A stretch of DNA of 64,000 nt from Jiella endophytica (GCF_004519335.1 NZ_SOZD01000002.1:1010964-1074963), one strand, 5' to 3'. Positions 47,045 through 56,290 are shown, counted from the stretch's first letter. A program made the numbers and translations. Notes: a model not told the origin generated them from the sequence alone.

Positions 47045-48820
47045 ATGTGCGGAATTTGCGGTGAGATTCGCTTCGATCAGAAACCGGCCTCGGGCGAGCG
47101 GCTGCAACGCATGGGAGACTGTCTGGCGCCGCGCGGCCCCGATGGATCCGGCATGGTCCTGCGCGGTCCCGTCGGTCTCGGCCATCGCCGGCTGAAGATT
47201 ATCGACCTTTCCGAAAAGGCCCAGCAGCCGATGGTCGATCCCGAACTTGGGCTGACCATCGCCTTCAACGGCTGCATCTACAACTATCCCGAACTGCGCA
47301 AGGAGCTGGAGGGCAAAGGCTACCGCTTCTTCTCGACCGGCGACACCGAGGTCATCATCAAGGCCTATCACGCCTGGGGCCGGGACTGCGTGAAGCATTT
47401 CCACGGCATGTTCGCCTTCGCCATCGCCGAGCGCGAGAGCGGCCGGGTGATGCTGGCGCGCGACCGTTTCGGCATCAAGCCGCTCTATCTCTCGCAGAAC
47501 GACAAGCGCCTCTATCTCGCCTCCTCGCTGCCCTCGATTCTCGCGACCGGCGACGTCGACCGGACGATCGACCGCGAGGCGCTGCACCATTACATGACCT
47601 TCCACGCGGTGGTGCCGCCGCCGCTGACCATCGTCAAGGGCGTGCGCAAACTCCCCCCCGCGACCACGCGGATGATCGAGCCGGACGGCTCCTTCGACGA
47701 TGAGGTCTACTGGGCGCCGGACTTCTCGCCGCGTCCGGGCGACGACAGACTGTCGCCGACCGACTGGCGCGAACTCGTCATGGACGCGCTGAAGCTCGCC
47801 GTCGACCGGCGGATGGTCGCCGACGTTCCGGTCGGCGTGCTCCTGTCCGGCGGCGTCGATTCCTCGCTGATCGTCGGCCTCCTTGCCGAAGCCGGGCAGA
47901 AGGACCTCAACACCTTCTCGATCGGCTTCGAGGACGCCAATGGCGAGGTCGGCAACGAGTTCGAGTTCTCCGACATCATCGCCAAGCACTACGGCACCGA
48001 GCACCACAAGATCTTCGTGCCGGGCTCGGAGCTGATGGAGCATCTGCCGGGAACGATCCGGGCGATGTCCGAGCCGATGGTCTCCTACGACAATGTCGGC
48101 TTCTACCTCCTGTCCCGGGAAGTCGCCAAGCACATCAAGGTCGTCCAGTCGGGACAGGGCGCCGACGAGATCTTCGGCGGCTATCACTGGTACCCGAAGA
48201 TGGTCGGCGCGAACGATCCGCTCGCCGCCTATTCGGGCGCCTTCTTCGACCGCAGCCACGAGACGCTGAAGAGCCAGATCGCTCCGGAATGGCAGACCGA
48301 GAGCGACGTTTCCCGCGACTTCGTGGCGCGGCACTTCGCCATGGCCGGTGCGGAGAACCCGGTCGACAAGGCGCTCCGCGTCGACGCCCATGTCATGCTG
48401 GTCGACGATCCGGTAAAGCGCGTCGACAACATGACCATGGCCTGGGGCCTCGAGGCGCGCGTCCCCTTCCTCGACCATGAACTCGTCGAGCTCGCCGCCC
48501 GCGTGCCGGCCGAGGAGAAGCTGAAGCAGGACGGCAAGGGTGTGCTGAAGGAAGTCGCCCGGCAGGTGGTCCCTTCCGAGGTGATCGACCGCAAGAAAGG
48601 CTATTTCCCGGTCCCGCAGCTGAAATACATCTCTGGCCCCTATCTCGACATGGTCCGCGACGCCCTGACCAGCGAGGCGGCGACGTCCCGCGGGCTGTTT
48701 CAAAAGAGCTATCTCGACGAGCTTTTCGCCAACCCCGCCGATCACATCACGCCGTTGCGCGGCTCCGAGCTCTGGCAGGTCGCGCTTCTCGAGATGTGGC
48801 TCCAGGAACAGGGGGTCTGA
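47045..48820 (+). CDS. asnO: N-acetylglutaminylglutamine amide synthase (asparagine-synthase-like amidotransferase)
   Basis: 591 residues. Class II glutamine amidotransferase domain with Cys2 nucleophile (MCGICGEI), RGPDGSG and FNGCIYNYPELRKEL; synthetase domain with PP-loop SGGVDSS near 267-273. It amidates the dipeptide N-acetylglutaminylglutamine to NAGGN, an osmolyte made by rhizobia and some pseudomonads under salt stress. Paired with ngg 4 nt downstream, which separates it from ordinary asparagine synthases. All key residues are present. Confidence 0.92.
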   Translation: MCGICGEIRFDQKPASGERLQRMGDCLAPRGPDGSGMVLRGPVGLGHRRLKIIDLSEKAQQPMVDPELGLTIAFNGCIYNYPELRKELEGKGYRFFSTGDTEVIIKAYHAWGRDCVKHFHGMFAFAIAERESGRVMLARDRFGIKPLYLSQNDKRLYLASSLPSILATGDVDRTIDREALHHYMTFHAVVPPPLTIVKGVRKLPPATTRMIEPDGSFDDEVYWAPDFSPRPGDDRLSPTDWRELVMDALKLAVDRRMVADVPVGVLLSGGVDSSLIVGLLAEAGQKDLNTFSIGFEDANGEVGNEFEFSDIIAKHYGTEHHKIFVPGSELMEHLPGTIRAMSEPMVSYDNVGFYLLSREVAKHIKVVQSGQGADEIFGGYHWYPKMVGANDPLAAYSGAFFDRSHETLKSQIAPEWQTESDVSRDFVARHFAMAGAENPVDKALRVDAHVMLVDDPVKRVDNMTMAWGLEARVPFLDHELVELAARVPAEEKLKQDGKGVLKEVARQVVPSEVIDRKKGYFPVPQLKYISGPYLDMVRDALTSEAATSRGLFQKSYLDELFANPADHITPLRGSELWQVALLEMWLQEQGV

Positions 48821-48824
48821 GCCG

Positions 48825-50633
48825 ATGTCAGGGGAAAAGCAGGCCGAGCGGCCCCGCCGCGACCACCGGCTGGAGAAGCTGCGCGCCTCCGGCCCGAACG
48901 GCTCGGCGGCCCGCGAACGCGCCAATGGCGACGGGCTGAAGCGAAACGCCATCCTCGACTGCGGCTGGGGGCGGCTGGTGTTCAGCCAGACCTTCGAGGA
49001 TCCGCGCGAGCTTGCCAATTCGCTGCGCGAGGAAGGGCCGGACCGGCGCGACATCGCGTTCTACGTCAAGGATCCGCACGTCCTTCTCAGCCACGCGCCG
49101 CAGGAGCTGTTCCTCGATCCCTCGCACACCTACCGGCTGGATCTCGCGACCTACCGGCCCAGCAACCGGCGGCCGCGCGGTTTCTTCATCCGCCGCCTCG
49201 CCTCCGAGCAGGATGCGACCGAGGTCAACCGGATCTACCAGTCCCGCCACATGGTGCAGGTGCATCCGGCGTTCTTCTGGTCGAACCGCGACAACCGGGC
49301 GCTGACCTATTTCGTCGCCGAGGACGAGGTCACCGGCGCGATCGTCGGCACGGTCACCGGCGTCCACGGCAGGCGCGCCTTCGGCGATCCGGAGAACGGC
49401 TCGTCGCTCTGGTGCCTCGCCGTCGATCCGCAGGCCACCCATCCCGGCATCGGCGAAAGCCTGGTGCGCCGGCTCGCCGAGCATTTCCAGGCGCGCGGCT
49501 GCGCCTTCATGGACCTGTCGGTGATGCACGACAACGAACAGGCCATCGCGCTCTACGAGAAGCTCGGCTTCGTGCGGGTCTCCTACTTCACCATCAAGCG
49601 CAAGAACGAGATCAACGAAAAGCTCTTCACCGGGCCGAACACCGAATATGACGGGCTCAACCCCTATGCCCGCATCATCGTCGACGAGGCGCGCCGGCGC
49701 GGCATCCACACCGAGGTGGTGGACGCCGCCGGCGGCTTCTTCCGGCTGACCCATGGCGGGCGCACGGTGCTCTGCCGCGAGAGCCTCTCCGAGCTCACCA
49801 CCGCCGTCGCCATGTCGATCTGCGACGACAAGATGGTCACCCGGCGCATGGTCGAGGCGGCGGGCGTCAAGGTGCCCGAACAGCTCTCCGGCGACAGCGA
49901 CGACGAGGCCATCGCCGCCTTCATCGAGAAGCACGGGCAGATCGTCGTCAAGCCGGCCCGCGGCGAGCAGGGCCGCGGCATCTCGGTCGGCATCGAGAGC
50001 CTCGACGAGGCGAAGAGTGCCATCGAGGCCGCCCGCAAGCATTCCGAGACCGTGCTCCTCGAAGCCTGCTTTCAGGGCGACGACCTGCGACTCATCGTCA
50101 TCGACTACCGCCTCGTCGCCGCCGCGCTGCGCAAGCCGCCGGTGATCACCGGCGACGGCCGCTCCAGCGTCAGGGACCTCATCGAGCATCTGTCGCGGCG
50201 GCGCTCGGCGGCGACCGGCGGCGAAAGCAAGGTCCCGATGGATGCGGAGACCGAGCGCTGCGTGAAGCAGTCGGGCTTTGCGATGGAGGACGTGCCGCCG
50301 GAGGGCGAACGCATCACCGTGCGCAAGACCGCCAACCTTCATACCGGCGGCACGATCCACGACGTCACCGGCGACATTCATCCGGCGCTGGTGGAGGCGG
50401 CTGTTGCCGCGGCACGGGCAATTGAGATACCGGTGACCGGCATCGACCTGATGATCAAGTCGCCGGCCCTGCCGGACTACGCGTTCATCGAGGCGAACGA
50501 GCGGCCGGGCCTGGCAAATCACGAACCACAGCCGACGGCGGAGCGGTTCATCGATCTGCTGTTCCCGTTGTCCGTACCATTTTCGGTGAGAGCGGCCAGG
50601 ACCAACCAGAGAAGGTCGCGCAGGGAGGACTGA
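48825..50633 (+). CDS. ngg: N-acetylglutaminylglutamine synthetase (GNAT plus ATP-grasp fusion)
   Basis: 602 residues. A GNAT acetyltransferase part at about 120-265 (SLWCLAVDPQATHPGIGESL, then QAIALYEKLGFVRVSYFTIK) is fused to an ATP-grasp ligase at about 300-590 (MVTRRMVEAAGVKVPEQLSG, IVVKPARGEQGRGISVGIES, FIEANERPGLANHEPQPTAE). The fusion acetylates glutamine and joins it to a second glutamine, giving the substrate of AsnO. The same two-domain architecture defines the NAGGN operon. Confidence 0.93.
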   Translation: MSGEKQAERPRRDHRLEKLRASGPNGSAARERANGDGLKRNAILDCGWGRLVFSQTFEDPRELANSLREEGPDRRDIAFYVKDPHVLLSHAPQELFLDPSHTYRLDLATYRPSNRRPRGFFIRRLASEQDATEVNRIYQSRHMVQVHPAFFWSNRDNRALTYFVAEDEVTGAIVGTVTGVHGRRAFGDPENGSSLWCLAVDPQATHPGIGESLVRRLAEHFQARGCAFMDLSVMHDNEQAIALYEKLGFVRVSYFTIKRKNEINEKLFTGPNTEYDGLNPYARIIVDEARRRGIHTEVVDAAGGFFRLTHGGRTVLCRESLSELTTAVAMSICDDKMVTRRMVEAAGVKVPEQLSGDSDDEAIAAFIEKHGQIVVKPARGEQGRGISVGIESLDEAKSAIEAARKHSETVLLEACFQGDDLRLIVIDYRLVAAALRKPPVITGDGRSSVRDLIEHLSRRRSAATGGESKVPMDAETERCVKQSGFAMEDVPPEGERITVRKTANLHTGGTIHDVTGDIHPALVEAAVAAARAIEIPVTGIDLMIKSPALPDYAFIEANERPGLANHEPQPTAERFIDLLFPLSVPFSVRAARTNQRRSRRED

Positions 50634-51788
50634 GTGCCGAGGCTTACGATCGATACCGAGTATCTGACCGAGCAGCTCAAGGCGCTTTTGAGAATTCCGA
50701 GCCCGACCGGCTACACCGACACCGTGGTCCGCCATGTCGCGCAGGAGCTCGAGCGGCTCGGCCTCAAGGTCGAGCTGACCCGCCGCGGCGCCATTTCGGC
50801 GCTGCGCCAGGGCTCGCGGCGGGCCTCGGCGAGAGCCATCGTGAGCCACCTCGACACCCTCGGCGCCCAGGTCAAAAGGCTGAAGGAGAACGGCCGTCTG
50901 GAGCTGGTGCCGATCGGTCACTGGTCCGCCCGCTTCGCCGAGGGCGCCCGCTGCATGATCTTTTCCGATGCCGGCACCTATCGCGGCACGATCCTGCCGC
51001 TGAAGGCCTCCGGCCACACCTACAACGATGAGGTGGATACGCTGCCGGTCGGCTGGGAGTTCGTCGAGCTCAGGGTCGATGCCCTGTCGCGCGACGTCAC
51101 CGAACTCACCAAACTCGGCATCGAGGTTGGCGACACGGTCGCGATCGATCCGCAGCCGGAATTCCTCGACAACGGCTACATCGTCTCGCGCCATCTCGAC
51201 AACAAGGCGGGAGTCGCCGTCATGCTGGCGGCGATCAAGGCGATGGAGGATTCCGGCGAATCCACCCCCGTCGACACCCACTGGCTGTTCACCATCGCCG
51301 AGGAGGTGGGCGTCGGCGCCGCCTCGATCCTCACCCCCGACATCGCCTCGATGATCGCGGTGGACAACGGCACCTCGGCGCCGGGGCAGAACTCCGCCGA
51401 ATTCGGCGTGACCATCGGCATGGCCGACCAGACAGGGCCTTTCGACTATCACCTGACCAAGAAGCTGGTGCGGATCTGCCAGGACGAGGACATCCGCTAC
51501 CAGAAGGACATCTTCCGCTACTACCGCTCCGATTCGGCCTCGGCGCTGGAGGCCGGCCACGACGTGCGTACCGCGCTGATCACCTTCGGCGTCGACGCCT
51601 CCCACGGCTACGAGCGGATCCACATGCACGCGCTGCGCTCGCTGTCGGAGCTGATCACCGCCTATCTCACCTCGCCTGTCGAAATCGAGCGCGATCGCAA
51701 CTATCATGCCGGCCTGAAGGGCTTCACCCGCCAGCCGGATGTCGAAGCCGCCCAGGAACTGGCGCGCGACACCGACCCCGCCGAATAG
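50634..51788 (+). CDS. NAGGN-operon M42-family peptidase
   Basis: 384 residues, M42/M20-like metallopeptidase. Begins with GTG directly after the ngg TGA (MPRLTIDTEYLTEQLKALLR). Metal-site blocks: IVSHLDTLGAQVK near 79, YIVSRHLDNKAGVAVMLAAI near 184, TIAEEVGVGAA near 225 (general base Glu), IAVDNGT and DASHGYERIHMHAL near 325. It is a constant member of NAGGN operons, probably turning over the peptide osmolyte or a precursor; direct evidence is not known to me. Confidence 0.9.
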   Translation: MPRLTIDTEYLTEQLKALLRIPSPTGYTDTVVRHVAQELERLGLKVELTRRGAISALRQGSRRASARAIVSHLDTLGAQVKRLKENGRLELVPIGHWSARFAEGARCMIFSDAGTYRGTILPLKASGHTYNDEVDTLPVGWEFVELRVDALSRDVTELTKLGIEVGDTVAIDPQPEFLDNGYIVSRHLDNKAGVAVMLAAIKAMEDSGESTPVDTHWLFTIAEEVGVGAASILTPDIASMIAVDNGTSAPGQNSAEFGVTIGMADQTGPFDYHLTKKLVRICQDEDIRYQKDIFRYYRSDSASALEAGHDVRTALITFGVDASHGYERIHMHALRSLSELITAYLTSPVEIERDRNYHAGLKGFTRQPDVEAAQELARDTDPAE

Positions 51789-51837
51789 CCCGCCCCGACG
51801 GTTCCGGGTCCAGTCTCGAGAGGAGCCGCGCCCGCCC

Positions 51838-52287
51838 ATGAGCGTCGACGACATCGTCGCCTTCCCCGGCCGGGTGCTATGGAGCCTTCTCGTCCTGCTC
51901 GGCGCGCTTGCCCAGGACTGTCTCGCCGCGGCGGGGCAGCATCCGTTTCTCGCCGCGGCGATCTTCCTTGCCTTCTTCGTCTCGCTGGTCCTCGCCCGCG
52001 GGGTGGTGATGGTCGGCCTGGTGCTCTGCTTCGTGGCGGTCGCAGCCCTGATCGGTGCCGAGCCGGTGCGCGAGCTCGACAAGCGCCAGACCTTCTCGGC
52101 GCTGTCGATGCTGGCGATGATCCTGATCGGCCTTGCCATGCGCCATCAGCGGCTCCTGCGCCAGCGGCTGGAGGACGAGATCGCCGCGCGCGAGGAAGCC
52201 CTCGACGAGGCCCGGCGGCAAGGCTGGGATGCGGCGATGAAGTACCGCCCGGAGGACGAGACGCCGCGGCTGGGGCCGCCGGATTGA
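51838..52287 (+). CDS. Small membrane protein of the NAGGN operon
   Basis: 149 residues: MSVDDIVAFPGRVLWSLLVL starts the first of three hydrophobic helices (about 10-30, 35-60 and 75-95), followed by a charged helix rich in Arg, Glu and Ala (HQRLLRQRLEDEIAAREEAL) that may form a coiled coil, and a Pro-rich tail. It follows the peptidase by 49 nt with AGGAG upstream at longer-than-usual spacing. Not recognised; perhaps an osmotic-stress membrane partner. It ends before the family C repeat. Confidence 0.65.
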   Translation: MSVDDIVAFPGRVLWSLLVLLGALAQDCLAAAGQHPFLAAAIFLAFFVSLVLARGVVMVGLVLCFVAVAALIGAEPVRELDKRQTFSALSMLAMILIGLAMRHQRLLRQRLEDEIAAREEALDEARRQGWDAAMKYRPEDETPRLGPPD

Positions 52288-52343
52288 GGGGAGACGTCAA
52301 CAGGCGAGTGCCGAATGGCGCCACAGGTCTGCTCCTCTTGTTA

Positions 52344-52446
52344 GAGCGCCGTGCGTCCGAATGGACGCATAAAAGGACGCTCTGACTTATTGAATCGACG
52401 CATTGTGCTTTCCGGAAATCGGTTCCGATTGTCGGGCCGATGCTGT
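52344..52446. repeat. Repeat family C, copy 2
   Basis: GAGCGCCGTGCGTCCGAATG at the start, TTATTGAATCGACGCAT in the middle, GGGCCGATGCTGT at the end; aligns with 32746-32847. GCGTCC-GAAT-GGACGC at 52352-52371 is a perfect stem here. It lies 63 nt upstream of the AAA ATPase gene. Confidence 0.85.
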
Positions 52447-52508
52447 AGGAGAGCGGGCGAAAGCCATCTCCTGCCGCAACCAATGCGCTCGCATGGTATA
52501 AGATCGGC

Positions 52509-53684
52509 ATGGCGCTCATCACCCTTGCCGTGTCCGGCTACCGTTCGCTTCGCAGTCTCGTGCTCCCGCTCGAACGGTTGAATGTGGTCACGGGGGCCAA
52601 CGGCAGCGGCAAATCGAGCCTTTATCGCTCGCTGCGTCTCCTTGCGGATGTCGCACAGGGTCAGGCGATTGCTTCGCTTGCCGCTGAGGGAGGCTTGCGA
52701 TCGACCATGTGGGCAGGAAGTTCAAACTATTCGACCGCGATGCGCTCCGGGCGATCGCCGATCCAGCGCAACATCGGGCGCGGTCCGATGTCGCTTCGCC
52801 TCGGCTTCGCGTCCGAGGACTACGGCTACGCCATCGATCTCGGCCTTCCCATTCCCGAACCCGGAGCAAGCCGGGAGGAACCTTCACTCTTCGGGGACGA
52901 TCCGGTCGTGAAGGCGGAAGCCGTATGGGCCGGAGAGAGCCTATCGCGGCGCAACGTCATTGCCCGGCGAGGCAACGCGTCGGTTTCGGTGCAGGATGGT
53001 AGTGGCCGCATGCGGCCCGTCGTGACCGATCTCGCTCCGTTCGAAACCATGATGATGCGCGCGGCAGACCCGACCAACGCGGTCGAACTGCTGCTTCTTC
53101 GCGAGCGTATGAGGGGATGGCGCTTCTACGACCACTTTCGCATCGATCGCGACGCTCCTTCGCGCATTCCTCGGATCGGTACCCGCACGGTCGCGCTGGC
53201 ATCCGATGGTTCAGATCTGGCTCCTGCCGTTCAGACGGTGCGCGAGATCGGCAACGGACCAGCTTTCGACGGAGCGATCGAGGATGCCTTCCCTGGATCA
53301 TCGATCGAGATCGATGCAGCGAACGGGTTGTTTCGTCTTTCGATGCGCCAAGACGGGCTCCATCGCCCTCTCGACGCATCCGAACTTTCGGACGGCACGT
53401 TGCGCTATGTCGCCTTGGCCACGGCGCTCCACACACCGCGCCCGCCCGAGCTGATGGTGTTGAATGAGCCGGAAGGCAGTCTCCATCCAAGCTTGCTGGA
53501 ACCGCTCGCACGAATGATCGCAAAGGCCAGCGAGCGGAGTCAGGTCATCGTCGTCAGCCACGCCAGAACGCTGGTTGATGCGCTCTGCGACCATGGCGCG
53601 CAGGCGCTGGCATTGGAGAAGGAGAACGGCGAAACGATCGTTGCGAACGTCGAAGTCCCCCCATGGGCGTGGCCAGACCGTTGA
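52509..53684 (+). CDS. AAA-family (SMC/RecF-like, AAA_21) ATPase
   Basis: 391 residues. Starts MALITLAVSGYRSLRSLVLP, typical of ABC-type AAA_15/AAA_21 ATPases. Walker A TGANGSGKSS near 28-37, signature-like ELSDGTLRYV near 296, Walker B ELMVLNEPEGSLHPSLLEPL near 318-325 and a switch His in VVSHARTL near 345. There is no nuclease domain and no OLD-type Toprim partner next to it. Similar lone ATPases occur widely with unknown roles. Third codon positions look less GC-biased than in neighbours, which could mean more recent arrival. Confidence 0.82.
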   Translation: MALITLAVSGYRSLRSLVLPLERLNVVTGANGSGKSSLYRSLRLLADVAQGQAIASLAAEGGLRSTMWAGSSNYSTAMRSGRSPIQRNIGRGPMSLRLGFASEDYGYAIDLGLPIPEPGASREEPSLFGDDPVVKAEAVWAGESLSRRNVIARRGNASVSVQDGSGRMRPVVTDLAPFETMMMRAADPTNAVELLLLRERMRGWRFYDHFRIDRDAPSRIPRIGTRTVALASDGSDLAPAVQTVREIGNGPAFDGAIEDAFPGSSIEIDAANGLFRLSMRQDGLHRPLDASELSDGTLRYVALATALHTPRPPELMVLNEPEGSLHPSLLEPLARMIAKASERSQVIVVSHARTLVDALCDHGAQALALEKENGETIVANVEVPPWAWPDR

Positions 53685-53688
53685 CCCG

Positions 53689-53706
53689 CATGCTCGGCCG
53701 AGCATG
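53689..53706. terminator. Palindrome between convergent genes
   Basis: CATGCTCGGCCGAGCATG is an 18-bp perfect palindrome 4 nt after the AAA ATPase stop and before the convergent SDR gene. It could serve as a terminator, though no T-run follows. Confidence 0.4.
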
Positions 53707-53772
53707 GTTCAACGACCCCAAGCCTCGGACGTTCGGATCTGGCAAAGCACGACCAAGGGCTCGCACGCCCCC

Positions 53773-54570
53773 TCACCCCATGAACTGGCCGCCATTCACC
53801 TCGATCACCTGCCCCGTCAGATAGCCCGACAGCCTCGCGCTCGACAGGAACAGATAGGCCGGCGCGCAGTCCTCAGCGGTGCCGAGGCGCTTCATCGGGA
53901 TCGAGGCGGCGGTCGCCTGAAGCTTCTCCTCAGACGAATAGCGCCGGTGAAAATCGGTCATGATGGTGCCGGGCGAGACCGCGTTGACCCGCACGTGGTC
54001 CGGTGCGAGTTCGCGGGCGAGGGCTCGGGTCCAGGTCGAGACGAAGGCTTTCGAAGACGAATAAAGCGACGAGCCGGGCGAGCCGCCGACGATCGCCGAG
54101 ATCGACGAGGTGTTGACGATCGCGCTGCCGCCCTCCGCCTTGCCGCCGTCCTTCAACGCCGGCAGCAACACCGTCGTCAGCGCGACGACCGAGCGGACGT
54201 TGAGATCGACGATGGCGTCGAAGGCTTCGTCGTCCACCTCGGCCGCCGGGATGCGCCCGACCATGGTGCCGGCATTGTTGACGAGGACGTCGAGCGGCCC
54301 GTCGAGGACGCCAAGAATGTCCCCGGCGAGGGTCTCGCCGCCGCCCCGCACTGACAGATCGGCCGTGAGCAGCGTCAGCCGGCTTTTCTGGTCATCGGAA
54401 AGTCCCGGCAGGAGATCCGCTTCGGCATGGTCGAGGCTGCGGCCGGCATGGGCGATGACGCTCGCGCCGGTTTCGAGAAAGCCTCTCGCCACTGCCGCGC
54501 CGATGCCGCGGCCGGCGCCGGTGACGACGACGGTCTTTCCGGAAAAGAGCGCCGGGTCGAAGCCGTTCAT
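53773..54570 (-). CDS. SDR-family oxidoreductase
   Basis: 265 residues. Cofactor loop TGAGRGIG at 17-24, NNAGTM near 95, catalytic NTSSISAI and YSSSKAF, and a C-terminal NGGQFMG. The His-Ala-Gly-Arg-Ser run after strand 2 (VIAHAGRSLDHAE) suggests NADP(H). Substrate unknown. Its ATG overlaps the stop of the DUF423 gene by 4 nt, so it is the last gene of the antiporter transcript, unexpected for an Mrp operon. Confidence 0.82.
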   Translation of the reverse strand: MNGFDPALFSGKTVVVTGAGRGIGAAVARGFLETGASVIAHAGRSLDHAEADLLPGLSDDQKSRLTLLTADLSVRGGGETLAGDILGVLDGPLDVLVNNAGTMVGRIPAAEVDDEAFDAIVDLNVRSVVALTTVLLPALKDGGKAEGGSAIVNTSSISAIVGGSPGSSLYSSSKAFVSTWTRALARELAPDHVRVNAVSPGTIMTDFHRRYSSEEKLQATAASIPMKRLGTAEDCAPAYLFLSSARLSGYLTGQVIEVNGGQFMG

Positions 54571-55016
54571 CGCGTCACTCCGTCGATCTGCGGCACCGCG
54601 GGCTTGGGAGCCGGCGCGTGCGATTGGTCTGCGCCGCGCCGGACCATCGCGAAAAGACCCGCGACGGCGACCAACAGCCAGCCAGCGATCAGCATCGTCC
54701 CGCCGGTCGGCGCAGCGTCGGCGAACAGCGAGTGGCCGCGCACCGCCCGCATGGCGAGATCGCCGGAAAACAGGACGACGCCGATCACCGTCGCCATGCC
54801 GGCGACGCCAATTAGCTTCGGCGCCCGGGCGGTGACCGCGGCAAGCCCCAGAAGCGCCGGCGCGTGGATGAGCGCCATCGACGCCGCGATGGCGACGAAG
54901 CGGTCGCCCTCTGCAACATGGGCTGCCAGCGCCGCGCCGGCGACGCCGGCCGCGCCGAAGAGCCCGGCGAAGACGATGAAGAGACCCGAAAGAATGCGCA
55001 TGCCGCCTGCCGACAT
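54567..55016 (-). CDS. DUF423-family small membrane protein
   Basis: 149 residues from MSAGGMRILSGLFIVFAGLF. Four membrane helices; LFGAAGVAGAALAAHVAEGD and the helix FSGDLAMRAVRGHSLFADAA followed by APTGGTMLIAGWLLVAVAG fit DUF423 (YgdD-like), whose function is unknown. It starts 1 nt after the mnhG stop, hence is co-translated with the antiporter. The frame is open upstream but the extension overlaps mnhG. GGAGAG is not well placed; the start relies on helix layout. Confidence 0.8.
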   Translation of the reverse strand: MSAGGMRILSGLFIVFAGLFGAAGVAGAALAAHVAEGDRFVAIAASMALIHAPALLGLAAVTARAPKLIGVAGMATVIGVVLFSGDLAMRAVRGHSLFADAAPTGGTMLIAGWLLVAVAGLFAMVRRGADQSHAPAPKPAVPQIDGVTR

Positions 55017-55017
55017 G

Positions 55018-55437
55018 TCAGCTCTCTCCCTGTCCGGCGATGCCGCTATGGGCGTTCGGCTCGGGATGGCGGCCGGAGGGGGTGTCCGACTGACGGGTGG
55101 TGACGGCAAGTTCCGGCATCTCGTCGAGCACCGATCCCCCCCACATCCGATAGCCGACGGCATAGGCGGCCTTGGCGAGAAGATGCGCCGAGAGCGGCGC
55201 CGTTAGCAGGAAGAAGGCGATGGCGGCGATCGCCCTCAGCGCCTCAGGCCCCGAATGGGAGACGAGGGCAAGGGCGAGCAGCGCCATGCCGGAGCCGACG
55301 GAGCCGGCCTTCGAGGCGGCATGCATGCGGGTGTAGATGTCCGGCAGGCGCAGGATGCCGAAGGCGGCGACGGCGGCGAAGGCCGAGCCTGCGAGGATCA
55401 GGAGCCCTGCGAGGACCATCAGGATCGTGTCGATCAT
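55018..55437 (-). CDS. mnhG: Mrp-type cation/H+ antiporter subunit G
   Basis: 139 residues with three membrane helices: [20 protein letters not shown], then [20 protein letters not shown] (the subunit's hallmark) and [21 protein letters not shown] hydrophilic tail of about 35 residues follows. Overlaps mnhF by 4 nt. Seventh subunit of the multi-subunit Na+(K+)/H+ exchanger for pH and salt tolerance. Confidence 0.92.
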   Translation of the reverse strand: MIDTILMVLAGLLILAGSAFAAVAAFGILRLPDIYTRMHAASKAGSVGSGMALLALALVSHSGPEALRAIAAIAFFLLTAPLSAHLLAKAAYAVGYRMWGGSVLDEMPELAVTTRQSDTPSGRHPEPNAHSGIAGQGES

Positions 55438-55820
55438 CGGCCGGCTCCCGCTTCGGCTGCGGCGTCGCCGTCTCGCTCGTGCCGCTTGTCGTCGAACTTG
55501 CGCAGGTCCTGCTTCTCGTCGTCGTCGGCCGTCTTGCCGCGGGCGAGGATGAAGCGCGCGAAGGCGACCGTCGCCAGGAAGCCGACGAGGCCGAGCGCGA
55601 TCGCGATGTCGACATAGAGGGTGTTGCCGGTGTCGATCGCGATGACGGCGATGAAGCCGATGGCGACCGAGGTCAGCATGTCGAGGCCGAGCACCCGGTC
55701 CGGCAGCGTCGGCCCGCGGATGATCCGCCCGATCGTCAGGAAGAAGGCAAAGCCCAGCAACACGAGCGAGATGTCGAGGCAGACGTCGAGGAAGATTTTG
55801 GCGAAGTCGGAATGGGTCAT
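55434..55820 (-). CDS. mnhF: Mrp-type cation/H+ antiporter subunit F
   Basis: 128 residues, three membrane helices, with the family block [20 protein letters not shown] near 31-50 (conserved Asp41) and [20 protein letters not shown]. The final 35 residues are charged and probably cytoplasmic. Overlaps mnhE and mnhG by 4 nt each. Confidence 0.92.
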   Translation of the reverse strand: MTHSDFAKIFLDVCLDISLVLLGFAFFLTIGRIIRGPTLPDRVLGLDMLTSVAIGFIAVIAIDTGNTLYVDIAIALGLVGFLATVAFARFILARGKTADDDEKQDLRKFDDKRHERDGDAAAEAGAGR

Positions 55821-56290
55821 CGGAACGCCTCGAGGATCTTGCGCTCGAAGCCGGAGGCGATGTCGGCCCTGGTGCCGTCCGGGTCCGAGCAGTCGATGGC
55901 GTGGACATAGAGGGTCGAGCGGTCCTCGGAGACGTCCACCGAGAGCGTTCCGGGGGTCAGGGTGATGAGGTTGGCGAGCAAGGTGATCTCGAAGTCGCGA
56001 TCGACCTTCAGCTCATAGGCGAAGATGCCCGGCGTCAGGTCCATCTTCGGCGACAGCACCAGCACCGCCACCCGCCAGGCCGACATGAGCAGCTCGTAGA
56101 GGAAGAGCAGGAACAAGGAGCCGATCCTGACGAAGCGGTCGACATAGCCGACCGTGCCGATCTCCCGGCGGATCAGGAACAGCGAGGCGGCGCCGAGCAG
56201 GAAGCCGAAGGCGAGGTTGAGGATGGTGAAGGAGCCGGAGACGATCGTCCAGACCAGCGCCAGCACGATGTTGATCAGGAACAGGATCAC
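55817..56290 (-). CDS. mnhE: Mrp-type cation/H+ antiporter subunit E
   Basis: 157 residues. Starts with GTG at 56290 ([20 protein letters not shown] follows), overlapping the mnhD stop by 4 nt. Two or three N-terminal helices, then [20 protein letters not shown] and the conserved [20 protein letters not shown] region on the cytoplasmic side. Longer upstream reading would overlap mnhD and is rejected. Confidence 0.9.
   Translation of the reverse strand: MILFLINIVLALVWTIVSGSFTILNLAFGFLLGAASLFLIRREIGTVGYVDRFVRIGSLFLLFLYELLMSAWRVAVLVLSPKMDLTPGIFAYELKVDRDFEITLLANLITLTPGTLSVDVSEDRSTLYVHAIDCSDPDGTRADIASGFERKILEAFR

Noticed and set aside
48828..52139. 1103-codon open frame on the minus strand
   Set aside because: Antisense to ngg, the M42 peptidase and the small membrane gene, all of which have clear family motifs.
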